Below are positions 24,801 through 37,160 of a DNA stretch of 64,000 nucleotides, in pieces. A program made the position numbers and the translations under genes. Origin of the DNA: Alviniconcha marisindica. Its lineage: Eukaryota > Mollusca > Gastropoda > Provannidae. Within the stretch, counting starts at the first letter, position 1; each line of letters starts with the position of its first letter. Below the pieces are notes generated by a model. It saw only the letters and a program-made list of their open reading frames with translations, searched no databases and was not told the DNA's origin. The stretch covers positions 1,233,501-1,297,500 of the forward strand of contig JABMCL010000191.1 of assembly GCA_018857735.1 (NCBI GenBank), in the 5' to 3' direction.

Positions 24801-27800
24801 TGACCCCACCGCCAGTGACCCAGTCCTACATCGCTTTTTGTGACGTGTCACATGCTGCACATGCAGGGGCGGGGGACATGTGACCAGGCAGTGAGCATGT
24901 GGTGTGGACCACAGTCCATCTTCCTCACAAACAATCCAGTTGTCAAAGCCTGAAACAAAACTAAATTTGTAGGTATCGGTAACTTCAGGTTTGAATTTTT
25001 TAAAATTTTGTGTGGACAGGTTTATTTTCTGGCAGACTAAGTAAACAGTAAGCGGATGCTGCTGCTGTCCAAATACAATTTCATTTTCTGTATGTTCTCT
25101 GTAAAAAAATCCACAAACAAGGGAGTTAATTAGTGCTCAAAAGACATCACATGAATGCAACAACAAAAACCTGGGTTGCCTATGTTAACTCTCACCTGGC
25201 ATGCAAGTAAATACATGTATATGGCATTCAGTCTTCACAGTTCAAAACCACTTTGAAAGAAGAAGCCTTTAAACCCACCTGCTCAGTGTCCACTGGTTAA
25301 GTCATCTCATCATTTGCTGCCAAACCCCAATGCCTCCCCCCCCCCAACCACAGACCCACTTGTTCAGTGTCTGCTAGTGAACATCATCATTTGTCCACCT
25401 TGAAAGACTCAAATACCACCACCCCCTCCCATTAATCCACTTACTCAGTGTGCACTGGTGAACGTCATCGTTCGTCCACCCTGCCAGACCCAAATGACCC
25501 CACCTCCATCCCCCGCCACTACTGGCATTGCCACTTTCATCATGTTTTATTTTACTGCTGGTGAATGACAGTGATAATTGAGTAACTCTGCTGCTGCGTT
25601 ACTGCAGGTGGGTTACAATCAGAATTGAGTAACCTACTGTGTTACCCCTGGTGGGTTACAATCAGAACTGAGTAACCTACTGTGTTACCCCTGGTGGGTT
25701 ATAACCAGAGTAATCTAGTGTTACTGTGCTGTTGTTTACAACCAGAGCAGCTCCTGTGTTATGGCCAGTGGGTTTAAAGCAGAGTAGCCCCTGTGGGTTG
25801 CAAGCAGGGTAGCCCCTGTGCTACTGATGGTGGGTTGCAAGCAGGGTAGCCCCTGTGCTACTGATGGTGGGTTGCAAGCAGGGTAGCCCCTGTGCTACTG
25901 ATGGTGGGTTTTAAGAAGAGCAGAACCAGCTATGCTGCCCAATGTCATACGGTCATGTTCCCAGGGAGTCTCAGGCTCTGCCTTACAATGTGGGCATACA
26001 GCTGAGAGATAAAAATGTGTCATGCATGCAGGTGTACCGTGAAGGGAGGATGGAGGCTGACAGTGGAAGGTGCACTTCTGACCAAATGTTGTGCCGTGCA
26101 CACAGGACACCACAGTGTCGGGCATGGAGGGCCGACCACAATCCACGGGCAGACAAGCCACAGCATCAGAAGACACCCAGTGGCCTCCCCTGCAGGACAG
26201 CTCCATGGTCTGACTTTCTGGTTTGTACCTGCATGCAAGTTCAGTTGTCATCATATAATTTTTATTAGAATGTTACTTTATTGGCAGTTTATCATATCAT
26301 ATTATCTGTGGTTCAAAGTTACTATATCATTCTCACACATTAGCAAAATAGAGGAAATGAGCAGTAACTGCAACACATCACTGTCTGGGGAAAGTATCTA
26401 ATTTTTAACTTTAGTCGGCCAAAAATGTCATGCCTCACATGCCATAATATAAATTACATGACATACCTACCATCATACCTCATTTGATTACAGGCTATAC
26501 CCATAAACACACTGGGGCGTTAAATGACTTACCCGTTATCACATGTCACTACACATACATCCCCCTCGGTTTGTCCTGTGCACAAGACTCTCCCATGACG
26601 GACATCTGGTGAGTGGCAGGGGGCACGTGTACAGTTGGGTGAGAGACAGAGGCCGGTGTGAGGGTGGTACACTTCCTGTTGCCCACATGAGGCCAAGGTC
26701 ACTGGGTCAAGGTAGCGTGAGGAGCGCAGCCGTACAGCTGCAATGCTGACGTTGTGAGATTGGAAAGACAGTCTCACTCCTGTAAGTAGCACAGACTAAG
26801 GATACATGGATTCTCATGCCTGTGGCAGATGCTAAGGTCTTGGATTAAATGGACTCATGTCACTGAAATTAGCAACCAGAAAGCAGAATCAGTTCTCTGT
26901 GGACAGCAAGGCCCATTACTGATATCCCCATCCCTGTCATGGTTAAAGCAAGGAGGTGTAAAGTTCACTCTTGAAAGCAAAGAGTGGAGTTAACCAGTGT
27001 AATTTAGTAAGTAATGGATATTTTTATTTTTTAGATACCATGGAGATCAGGAACATTTTTAATGTGAGTTTATCATTTTAAACATTTGGTTTGATTGCAA
27101 AGAGGAAATGCCTATCAGTTGACTATCATTGGCGGGAGCTGCCACAAGTATAATTTATGTCGCAACAAAACATTTCTTTTGTCGCGACAAAACTTTTGTC
27201 GCGACAAACATATTTTAGTCGCAAAAACCTGTGTCACAACAAAGATTTGTCACAAAAAACTGAATTTTTGTTGTGACAAACATATTTTGTTGCGACAAAG
27301 GTTTTGTCATGATAAGCTTACTTTTGTCGCAACAAACAAGTGTTTGTTGTGACAAAAGATGTCTTTCGTCATGACAGAAGTATGCTTGACACAATAAAAC
27401 CTTTGTCGAAACAAACACATGTTTGTCATGACAAATATCTGTCACGGCAAAAACTTTTTTCTGTGGCAAGCATACTTTTGTCATGACAAAAGATGTGTTT
27501 TGTCATGACAAACACATGTTTGTCACAACAAAACTTTTGTCATGACAAAAATTATACTTGTGGCAGCTCCCACCAATGATAGTTGACAGGACTGTTTAGC
27601 TTAGTTTTACAACACAGCCTACTTCAAAGTGAAGAAGGCAACTGATTTTTTTAAAACTTAAAAGCAAAAACAAAATATAAACTGTGGTATTACAGCATTC
27701 ACAGAATCTGTTCATTTACTTTCATCTAACCATAATCCCTGAAGCAAATAAGCAATTGGCCACTGACCACGTGATTTATAGAAAGGCTTGCTGAGGTCGT

Positions 27801-30800
27801 GTATGACGGTCACATGCAGCTCTTGCTGCCTGCAGTCCAGAATGACAGGATGTGGCGTCAGCATGACAGTAGAGTTGTCCTCCCTGATCAGCTGCACACT
27901 CAGTTCCTTGGGAGCAGGGTCAGCCTCAGTGCGGCCATCAGCCGCCACATGGACAATGACTTCTGTGGCCACCACAGGACGAGGCATGTACAGCTGGCAG
28001 ATAGAGTGTATACAGCTGGCAGATAGAGTGTATGTAGCAGGAGCACACTGTTGGACTGACTGATGCATTTAATCATTTACTGTCACCTGATTAGCTGACT
28101 GACAAAATATAATGTTTGAGTCATTGAAAAATAAACAAATCAGAAAGGCCAGTATACTGTTTTGGGCAGATCCCCCAACACCAGCACAGAGTGAGAAGTG
28201 ATCAGAATGGATCATCTAGTGGCCATTCACACAGCCATTGCTGGCTCATACCCATACTGGCCATTGGCCTCTGCCAGAATGGCAATTGAGAGAAAGCTGC
28301 ATGTTTTCAGTCAGTGCATGAAGGGGAGAAGTGAGACTGATTGTGACAATGGTAACCAACTGTGGCAATGACAAAAGCAGGCCTGGCAGGCCAGTAGTTG
28401 CTGATGGAGTGTGTATGTGGTCTCCTGAAGTGTCAGCTAAAGCCTCGCTGTCATTGCATCAGCCACAAGGCCTGTTCCAAGTCCAGACTGTCATCTGCTG
28501 CTCTTTCAGACTATTGTCCAAATATTTAGAACACTTCCCATTTTCACAATATGCAAACTGTGTTATGCACATTTCACTGAAGTGTCATGGCAATGCTGGT
28601 CTTTAAAATCTTTTTATTCAAATGAGGAGTGGGACATTTCTAAAGCAGACACCACAGTGTAGTGAATTGCTGCAACATTAATTAACTGGCTACAAGCGTC
28701 ATACATATATTCTAAATCCCTTGGGCTATTTTTTATGTGTCTTAAAATATGTTAGACAAAAAGGGTATATTCACATCAGTCTGTCAAACTAGTACAATTT
28801 GTTCTGATCAATGCAAAGATATTTTTGCAGTTTTACTTTCTTAACTCAGTGCTCATTCAGTGCTGTTTATAACAGGCTTCCTGACCAAAATGATTTAAAC
28901 TGAAAAAAAAGTTGGAAAGTTGATGTGATACATGACTTACTGATATAATGTAATTACATTTGTATGTTGATTTATGGAGCACACAGAAAACTTGCACATT
29001 CACAGAACAGGCTCATGTGATGTCATTTGAAATATGTGCAGGCTTGCCTAAGTGTAGAACTGATTGTGAACAGCTTCTTGGCGAAGCTTCAATGGTGTTC
29101 ACAGACATTTCCTGCATTTTGTCTCATCTGAACATAACTGCTAGCAAAGTGCACAGACTCTGATGGAAAATATTCATATTATGCATCTAAGTAAACCACG
29201 CAATGACTAGACCACATCTCCAAGCACAGAAAGTACATACCTCAATCCAGAAGTTGCCAATGTCAAAGTGGGCACCACAGGGAAACCAGGCAGTCCTTGG
29301 TTCCACCAAAGGCCCACACCACTGGAAAGAATCAGGATATGTTTCGTACAAAGGCCGCAATCACACAATGTTCCCTCAGAAAAGCGAAGTGAAACAAAGC
29401 AAAGCCAGTCATCTTCAGAATAAGTAAACACTTATTAAAATAAATGATTGAATACAAATTAAGCTAAATTTAGTTTGTAGTAAAGAGCCATGGGTTCTAA
29501 TGAAAGCTCAGTTACCTTTCTTGCCTGCAGCAATTCAATATTGATTCTGACTGAAAAGGTTCAGTTTCAAGCATGTCTCTGACAGCCCAGCTGAACAAGA
29601 ACTCAATCCATTATTTCATGTATGTGTGCATGCACGTGTGCAGTGTGTGTATGTGTGTGTGTGTGTGTGTGAGTGCGCGCGTGTGCACATGCATGTGTTT
29701 TTACTTGTTTTAGCAAACAACTTAAGAGTGTGTATATAGGGGAGCCGGGTGGGGAGTGTGGGAAGCAGGTTGGAAGCATGAATGAAGAGTCACAAGTCAG
29801 AGGTTGCTATAACATAACTTTTATTTACACCAACCAGGAAACAGTGTCTGTGTTGGAAAAGACACAAGCAAACAGGACATTTAGAACATGAAAGCAAATG
29901 TAAAGACTAAACAACAGCAGTTATATAATAAATACAGTAACCATGTAATTTTCCTGTAGGTTACTATAATACATGATGGTAACTGACAAAATGATTAATA
30001 ATCAAGCACCTAAATTGTGTGCATGATTTGCACTTAAAACCCATATCTCACAGTGCCACAGGGAGTATACAAGAGATGACCAGTCAATTAACCGATGAAC
30101 TCCCAGTATATAATAGTATACAATAAAGTAACAGTGAAAAATAAAGATTACCAAGATCATTCTTAACTAAACAGGAAGAGTGAGATAATTGTTACAGCAG
30201 TTCCACTTAAGCACACAAGATGGACAGTGTCACGGGTGGCACTAGGGACCATGCTGAGCAGGAGGAAGTCAGTCATAAACTGACCGGCTCCAGCCTCGTT
30301 ACTCAATGCAGGTACAAAAGGGCTACAGCAGGTCACTGCTACTGACTAGCAGTGCATATCTGTGAACAACGTCAAGGGTCTTACCGGCACGGGTAGTGTA
30401 TCAAGAATCTAAGCTGCTGATCTGGCTGCATCTGTCTGCTCGGCTAATGAACAGAGACAAAGACCTAGTTGCCACTACTGATGAGCATTACCGGCCAGTT
30501 CGGGTACACGCACAAAGACCCAGAAAGGGTTTACAAGCTAAGCAGAGTGAAAGTCTGCGCACCCAAGACTCAGCCATACAAAAGCTGGATCAAAACAGAA
30601 ATGACATGTCTCACAGTTTTCACAATCACCCCTACGCACTAAACCATATTCAGCTCATAAAATGAACATTCGACAACTATGAAGTCAACATCTTCAAAGT
30701 GTTTATAGCCATGATATACCACTGATTTCATGTAGAAAAATAGATCAGTAGAAAACAAATAAGTTGTGCCGCAGAGATCTGCACAGCCACACTGACAAAG

Positions 30801-33800
30801 GACCCATACTTTAGAGGGATAACATTGCATCGGCAAAACATCACTCTGACTGAACATCCAACAATGGCAACATAACATACTAGCTGTATACATATCAGCT
30901 AACCAGGATTAGCTGCACACATGTTGGAAACACTGGTCACCTTGTGGCATAAAAGCTTGAAATTTGAACACACATACAATGTACACTGATGCCATGGCTG
31001 CAACCAGACCGCGGCAATCACACTGAAATTCCTCATATGTTGGAACCAAAATCAAAGCACACTGTGAACATGGTAACATACATCATTTACATCAATGAGA
31101 AACAGAACAACAAGCCAGAGAAAAATAATTACTTACAGGCTCTCCCCTGAGATGAACACATGAACACAGGCTGCAACAGCAAATAAACAACCTGCCTCTG
31201 CAGGGACACTGGGGAAAAGAGGACGCTGCTGGCCCAGCACACAAGTTTTAACAGTTTAGATAATTGGGGCCATAACATTCCCACCCAATAAAAAAAAGAG
31301 AAAGGACGACAGGAAAGAAAAAGTTAAAGGGTCATGGCCCTGGACACACACAATGCACTCGGTTACATGTAATTATTAACTATGTGTTGTGTTGTGCTTG
31401 GTCAGACTCCAAGACAGTTTTATAAAAACAAAAAGGCTTGAAAGGCTGAGTAGATTTGCTGTATGATAGGATCATTACAATGATTGGCTGAGTCCATATC
31501 AACCCCTCCCCTTTCACCAGGGAGTCTCACCTCATTACCAGATTTCTCTCTTGCTGAAAAAACAACAACAAAAAACAAAAACAAAATTATAGCATAAGCG
31601 TGCATTCTTTTATTGTTCTGACTGCTTTGTTTTATATTCTTTCCCTTTTTTTAGATGTCCTTTTTGAAGCACTGAACAGCGCCCTGGTACCACCCACCTG
31701 TGTCAGTGGAGGGGGGCCAGTGGCAAGACGAGCTGGACAGGCCGGCAGTTGGTGCTGGTCATTGGCCACTGCATGGTGCGCCCACTGGTCCCAGTAGCCT
31801 TCTGGTGTGTAGAACCCACAGTCCAACACGCTGCTTGCCCGCTCGAACTCCTCGCACACTCCATCCCCATCATGACGGTAACACACACTGGGTCCACCTG
31901 CACATGCAACACACACCACTCTTCTCCAATAGAAATTACAACCACCACCAAAACCTGCAACTGGTCTAAAGAGTGGCTGATCACTTGTATGGTTTTAACT
32001 TTGCTCAAGACAGCAAATGACATCAACTGCCTTTTAATCAGATTATGTCACAGAGTCTACAGTGACTAAACAGTCTTCCACAATCCAATAACTTGTTTCT
32101 GTCAAATGTGCTATGGGGAAAAGGCAACAATCACTTGCATTTTCTTTTCTTACAACTGTTTTTTGTCCAGTGTGTTCAGAATACAGAATCTTTATTCAAT
32201 TATTGTCTATGAATAACACAGAAATTTGCCTTATGACTGCATAAAAGATACAAGTAAAAATAACACACAGTATAATACACGAACATAAGTACACATATAC
32301 TGTAAAACACAGAGTACTTTATCTTTGAGTCTGGAGGGCACACACACATCTGAAACAAGTCAACCCTACCAGTTACATGCGTAAACACATGCATTCAGCA
32401 GGTCAAGCATTTTTCAACAAGTAAAAAAAGTACAACTCATCAAATTCAACCCAACAAATACCTACACACAAACATCTCTATTCAGACCAATACTATCACA
32501 TAATACATTGATGCATAACAATACTGTCTTTTGTTGCAGGCTAAAGGGAATGATCAGCAGCATTTTCTTTGTTTACATTTTTGGCAGTTGACACACTGGG
32601 ACTATTTGCAAAAGAGGTTGGCGTAAATTGCTTGTGAAAAAATTACATTGTAAGATGGCACATTACAGGACTGTGCCCACTAACTTGTGTCTACCCCATT
32701 TCTTTCACAGCTGATGTGTGCATCAAATTTCCAGTATGCTGACTTATGGGGAGCTGGGATACCTCAGTGGTACAGCAACAAACTCATGATTGAAAGGTCT
32801 CAGGTTCAAGTCCTGGCAAAATTGGTCATTCTGCCAAAAGTGCAGGTGGCAGGTTACAGCTAAACACTCATGCATCCTGTGTATGTGGCTGAATAAAGTG
32901 ACACTGTAAATGGTGTACACAGAACTTGCATCGAGACAATGGCAGTTTCATGTGACACCTCCCATATGACAACTACACAGCATTGTAACCACGTAGGTGG
33001 ATATTCAAAACATGTTGTGTTTAAGCTACAGCCATTCATTCAGAGTCACATATGACTACATCACAGTGGATCTGCTTGGAAGCAGAGAACTGTGAAGCAT
33101 AGGGCTCATCTCAAGATGAGGCACTCGGCAAGTGTGCATATAAAAGAAATAATTAAAAGATTATGCTTCTCATAATAAATTAGTCTCTGAAGCTATAGGA
33201 ATACTTTGATGCATGTTTGTTTCTATGAGGTAACTCGCAGATAAAGAAAGAAAAAAGTGAGCTAACCACTATGTATACAGTTTCCTATCTTCATCAAATT
33301 CCTTTTCAGTGGAATTTCCAGTGAAGGATGTTGCCAGCATCTACACTAGGTGAAAATCATACTCCAATAAAGCTCTCTCTGTGTTTTTGCAATTTTTTAA
33401 AGTTATTAGCCTATCAAAATTATTCCACTTGCTCATAATAACATGCTTTGGAAAATATTGGTATTAAACTAGAATGTTACCAACAACAAAAAGAGTTACA
33501 AAAAAGAAAAAGAAAACAAAAAAGTTTGTATTGTCTGTAGATCAAGTTCTCTGCCCTCACAGTAAGTATAACAACTTGAGATGATGTTTACTGTCCTACC
33601 TTTGCAATGGAAGGAATGTTCAATGTGGCATGTGACATCACATCCGTCACCTGATAGAATATTTCCATCATCACAGTCCTCATTGTTGTCTCTACAGACA
33701 CAAATACACACAATCACATGCACACACGCATGCACGCACACATGCATGCACACATGCACACACACACACACACACGCATGCATGTGCATATACAATGATA

Positions 33801-34073
33801 ACAGTTTATAAAAAGGAGTACACATGAATGGAGGAGGGGGTGGTGGGGGGGAGTACAGAGACAGAATTTGGAGAGGAAAGAGGGGGTGAGAGAGGAGAGA
33901 GGGGTGTGAGGGGGGGGGGGGGGGGAAGATGGAAACAGACATGGAGAGAGAAAGAGAGTGGGCTGAGAGAGGGACAGTTGTGGGGGGGGGGGGGGGGGGG
34001 GAGAGAATGGAAACAGACATGGAGAGAGAAAGAAGGGGGCTGTAGGAGCAGTTGGGGGGGGGGGGGGGGACAG

Positions 34074-34112
<39 letters not shown>

Positions 34113-35950
34113 GGGGGGGGATGGAAACAGACATGGAGAGAGGAAGTGAGGGGGCTGTAGAGCAGGGACAGTTGGGGGGCACAGGGGGGGGGGGTGGGGG
34201 GGCGCATGGAAATGGAAACAGACATGGAGAGAGAAAGAGAGGGGGCTGTAGGGCAGGGACAGTTGGAGGGGGGTGGCAGGGGGGAGATGGAAACAGACAT
34301 GGAGAGAGAAAAGAGAGACAGACAAACAGAGACAGAGATGAAGACAAACAAAGACAAACAGACAAATGGAGACACAGATGCACACTGGCAGCAAAGGAAA
34401 CAGACATGGAGACAGAGGGGGGGGAGATACAGACAAAACAAACATGGAGAGAGAAAGAGAGACAGACAGAGACAGAGATGAAGACAAACAAAGAGAGACA
34501 GACAAATGGAGACACAGATGCACACAGGCCCATAGAACAACAAGGCAATCATTCAAATACAAAGCTATACTATTTTGCAAGTATACAACAACAACAAATC
34601 TCATAGAATCTGTCATTTATTTTATTGTCTTCAGTGACTAGCCTTGCACTGAGTGCATGTTGCGAGTTGGTCACTATTCCCTTTCATTCATTAAACGTGA
34701 AAGACGAGTGGCAGAATTCCCATGTTTCACTGATGACACTGTGGTGTCACAGGTTGACAAAACAGAAGATAAATCCCCTAGCACAGAGTGGGGGAGAAGT
34801 GCTGGTAACTGACCTGTCAACGTTCCCATCACCACAGAAGGCTTGGCCATGTGTGTAGTTGAGGACAGGGGAGGGCTGACTGCTACTTCCGCCTGACACA
34901 GCCTCCACCCAGTACAGGTAGCTCACTCCGCTCTCCACCTCACTAATCAGTTGAAGGAACACAACAGTTTGCTGGTTCTGTTCATGCAGTACATATACTA
35001 AAATTGGAACAATACAGAAAAGAAAAGTTTTCTGGCTTCAACATTTTAACTGTCATTTTGTGAACATCATAATAATAATAACAGGTCATTCTTACAGAGC
35101 ACCATTCTCTAACCTGAGTTAAACTCACTGCACTATACAAACAACTCATGACAAAAACCATGTTTACATGCAGTTCAACAAACAGAACCTTATGAATAGC
35201 ATTCCACCATAAGGATATCACCTAGGAAACAATAACTATATCTACACACACACACACACACGCACACACCAATCAGCCTCAGATACACATTACAATTAGT
35301 GAATTACCTATACTCTCAAAACTCTTTCACTTGGAAAAAACTCTGCCCACCCTTCTCTTGCCTGGATTTCCCCCCTCTCTCTATCCATAATGCTTCCTCC
35401 CACAATCAACACGCATGGGGGTTAATGAGTGCCTGAAAGACATAAGTACAACAACAAAGACCTGAGCTGCCTATGGTAACTCTCACCTGGCATGTGTGTA
35501 AATACAAGGTACATAAACTCCACCAGAGGTACATCCTCTGTATCAAGGTACAGTGCTTCTTTCCACAATCAATCAGCCATATACAGACACTTACCTATTA
35601 TGAGGACAATAAAGTATTATTTTATCTTATCAGAAAGAGTATTATATTCTACTGGAATGCTTGGGCAAACAGGAAGGTTTTGAGGCAGGATCTGAGCTGA
35701 AACCATGTTGGGATACTTCTGAGAGTGGCCGGCAATGAATACCAAAAAGATGGCACCATGAAATGAAGGCGTCCCCCCCCCCCCCCCCCCAAAAAAAGGA
35801 TTTTGCTTTGGAATTTAACTGGAAATTTTGCAACAAACCAAAAACAACAAGAGGCTTGAAGAGCAAGTGTGCATGTTTTTATGCATAAAAGAAATTGAAG
35901 AAATTTGTCCCATAGAGGTCAGGAAACACACACACATACACACACACACA

Positions 35951-35991
<41 letters not shown>

Positions 35992-36095
35992 ACCTCTGGT
36001 AGTACTCTTCTGTTTTCAGGGGCTTCCCATTAGGTTCAGAGGCATAACACAAAGAAGTGAATGAGACTTGGACTGGGAGCAACTGTGTGTGTGTG

Positions 36096-36142
<47 letters not shown>

Positions 36143-37099
36143 GTTGTTGTTGTTGTTGTTGTTTTCTGAAGGGAAGGTTTCTCTTCTTTGTTTTTCTATC
36201 TCCCCCCTTTTTTCAGAGTACAAAAATCTTTTAAAGGGTATCCTTTAGCCACTAGTTCTGAAAAGCTCACCACTTACTGGATCTAGTTTATTAACTCTTT
36301 CAAGGCTTTCCGCGTCTTAAGACGCATAGCTTAGCAGTACGCTTGATGACAATCCGCATCTTTAGACGCAGTAAGAATTAAAGATTTTTAATGGTCTTAC
36401 CGACTTTTGAGTTGACTGGAGGCAGTTATATTACGCTAACTGCATCAATTTCGGACACTTTCGGTACTACCCTCAGTCCAGTCGAGTGTTCCTTTGTCTG
36501 TTTTGGCGTGTGTAACACATGTGTAAAACTGACGAAAGTTGCACGTTTCAAAATGGCGGCACGCAGAGTGAACATGCATTACTCGGCGAGGGAAATTGTG
36601 GAATTAGTACTGAATGAGGGCTCGGATCTAGAAGATTTTTCGGACAGTGGTTCTGAAGAGAACATTGTTGATTCTGGCGAGGAGTTTGCGCCAGTAGATC
36701 TTGAGGCGGACTCTAGAGACAGCGATAATAACATCTTCATTTTCATCATTGGCATCCGTGCAACCAATAGAATAAAACTTTTTTTTTACTGTGTTTAGAC
36801 AGTTCCTGCTTTGCTGTTGGGACAGAGAAAGGTATATGATATGACTCTATGGATTATTAATCTGACAAGGACACATTCCAAGCTTTCTAAAAATGTGTAT
36901 GTTTATTGTATTATTCCTAGGAGTCTATTTACTACAATTTCTTTTTAAATGGCCCAAAACAGTGCGTCTACAGGAGCCAAGCGCGCCATTTTGTGGTGTC
37001 TTGAATGAGTTAAAGAGACTGCATTACAGCTTTCTGGTGCAGTTAGATCCAGTTATCTCCCTCTATAAGCACATTTTCAATATATCTCTTTCTTGGAGC

Positions 37100-37160
<61 letters not shown>

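Noticed and set aside
27095..27484. Cys/Lys/Asp-rich frames of 85-90 codons on both strands
   Set aside because: They translate the palindromic interior of the MITE.
32750..32820. A tRNA gene
   Set aside because: Box A and B are present but no cloverleaf acceptor stem closes, and the same sequence heads a 400-bp repeat found elsewhere in the window; it is a SINE head.
33496..34616. Minus-strand frames of 250-350 codons rich in Pro, Ser and Cys
   Set aside because: Product of the G-run minisatellite. Only the last part (33600-33691) is real coding sequence, pappalysin exon 8.
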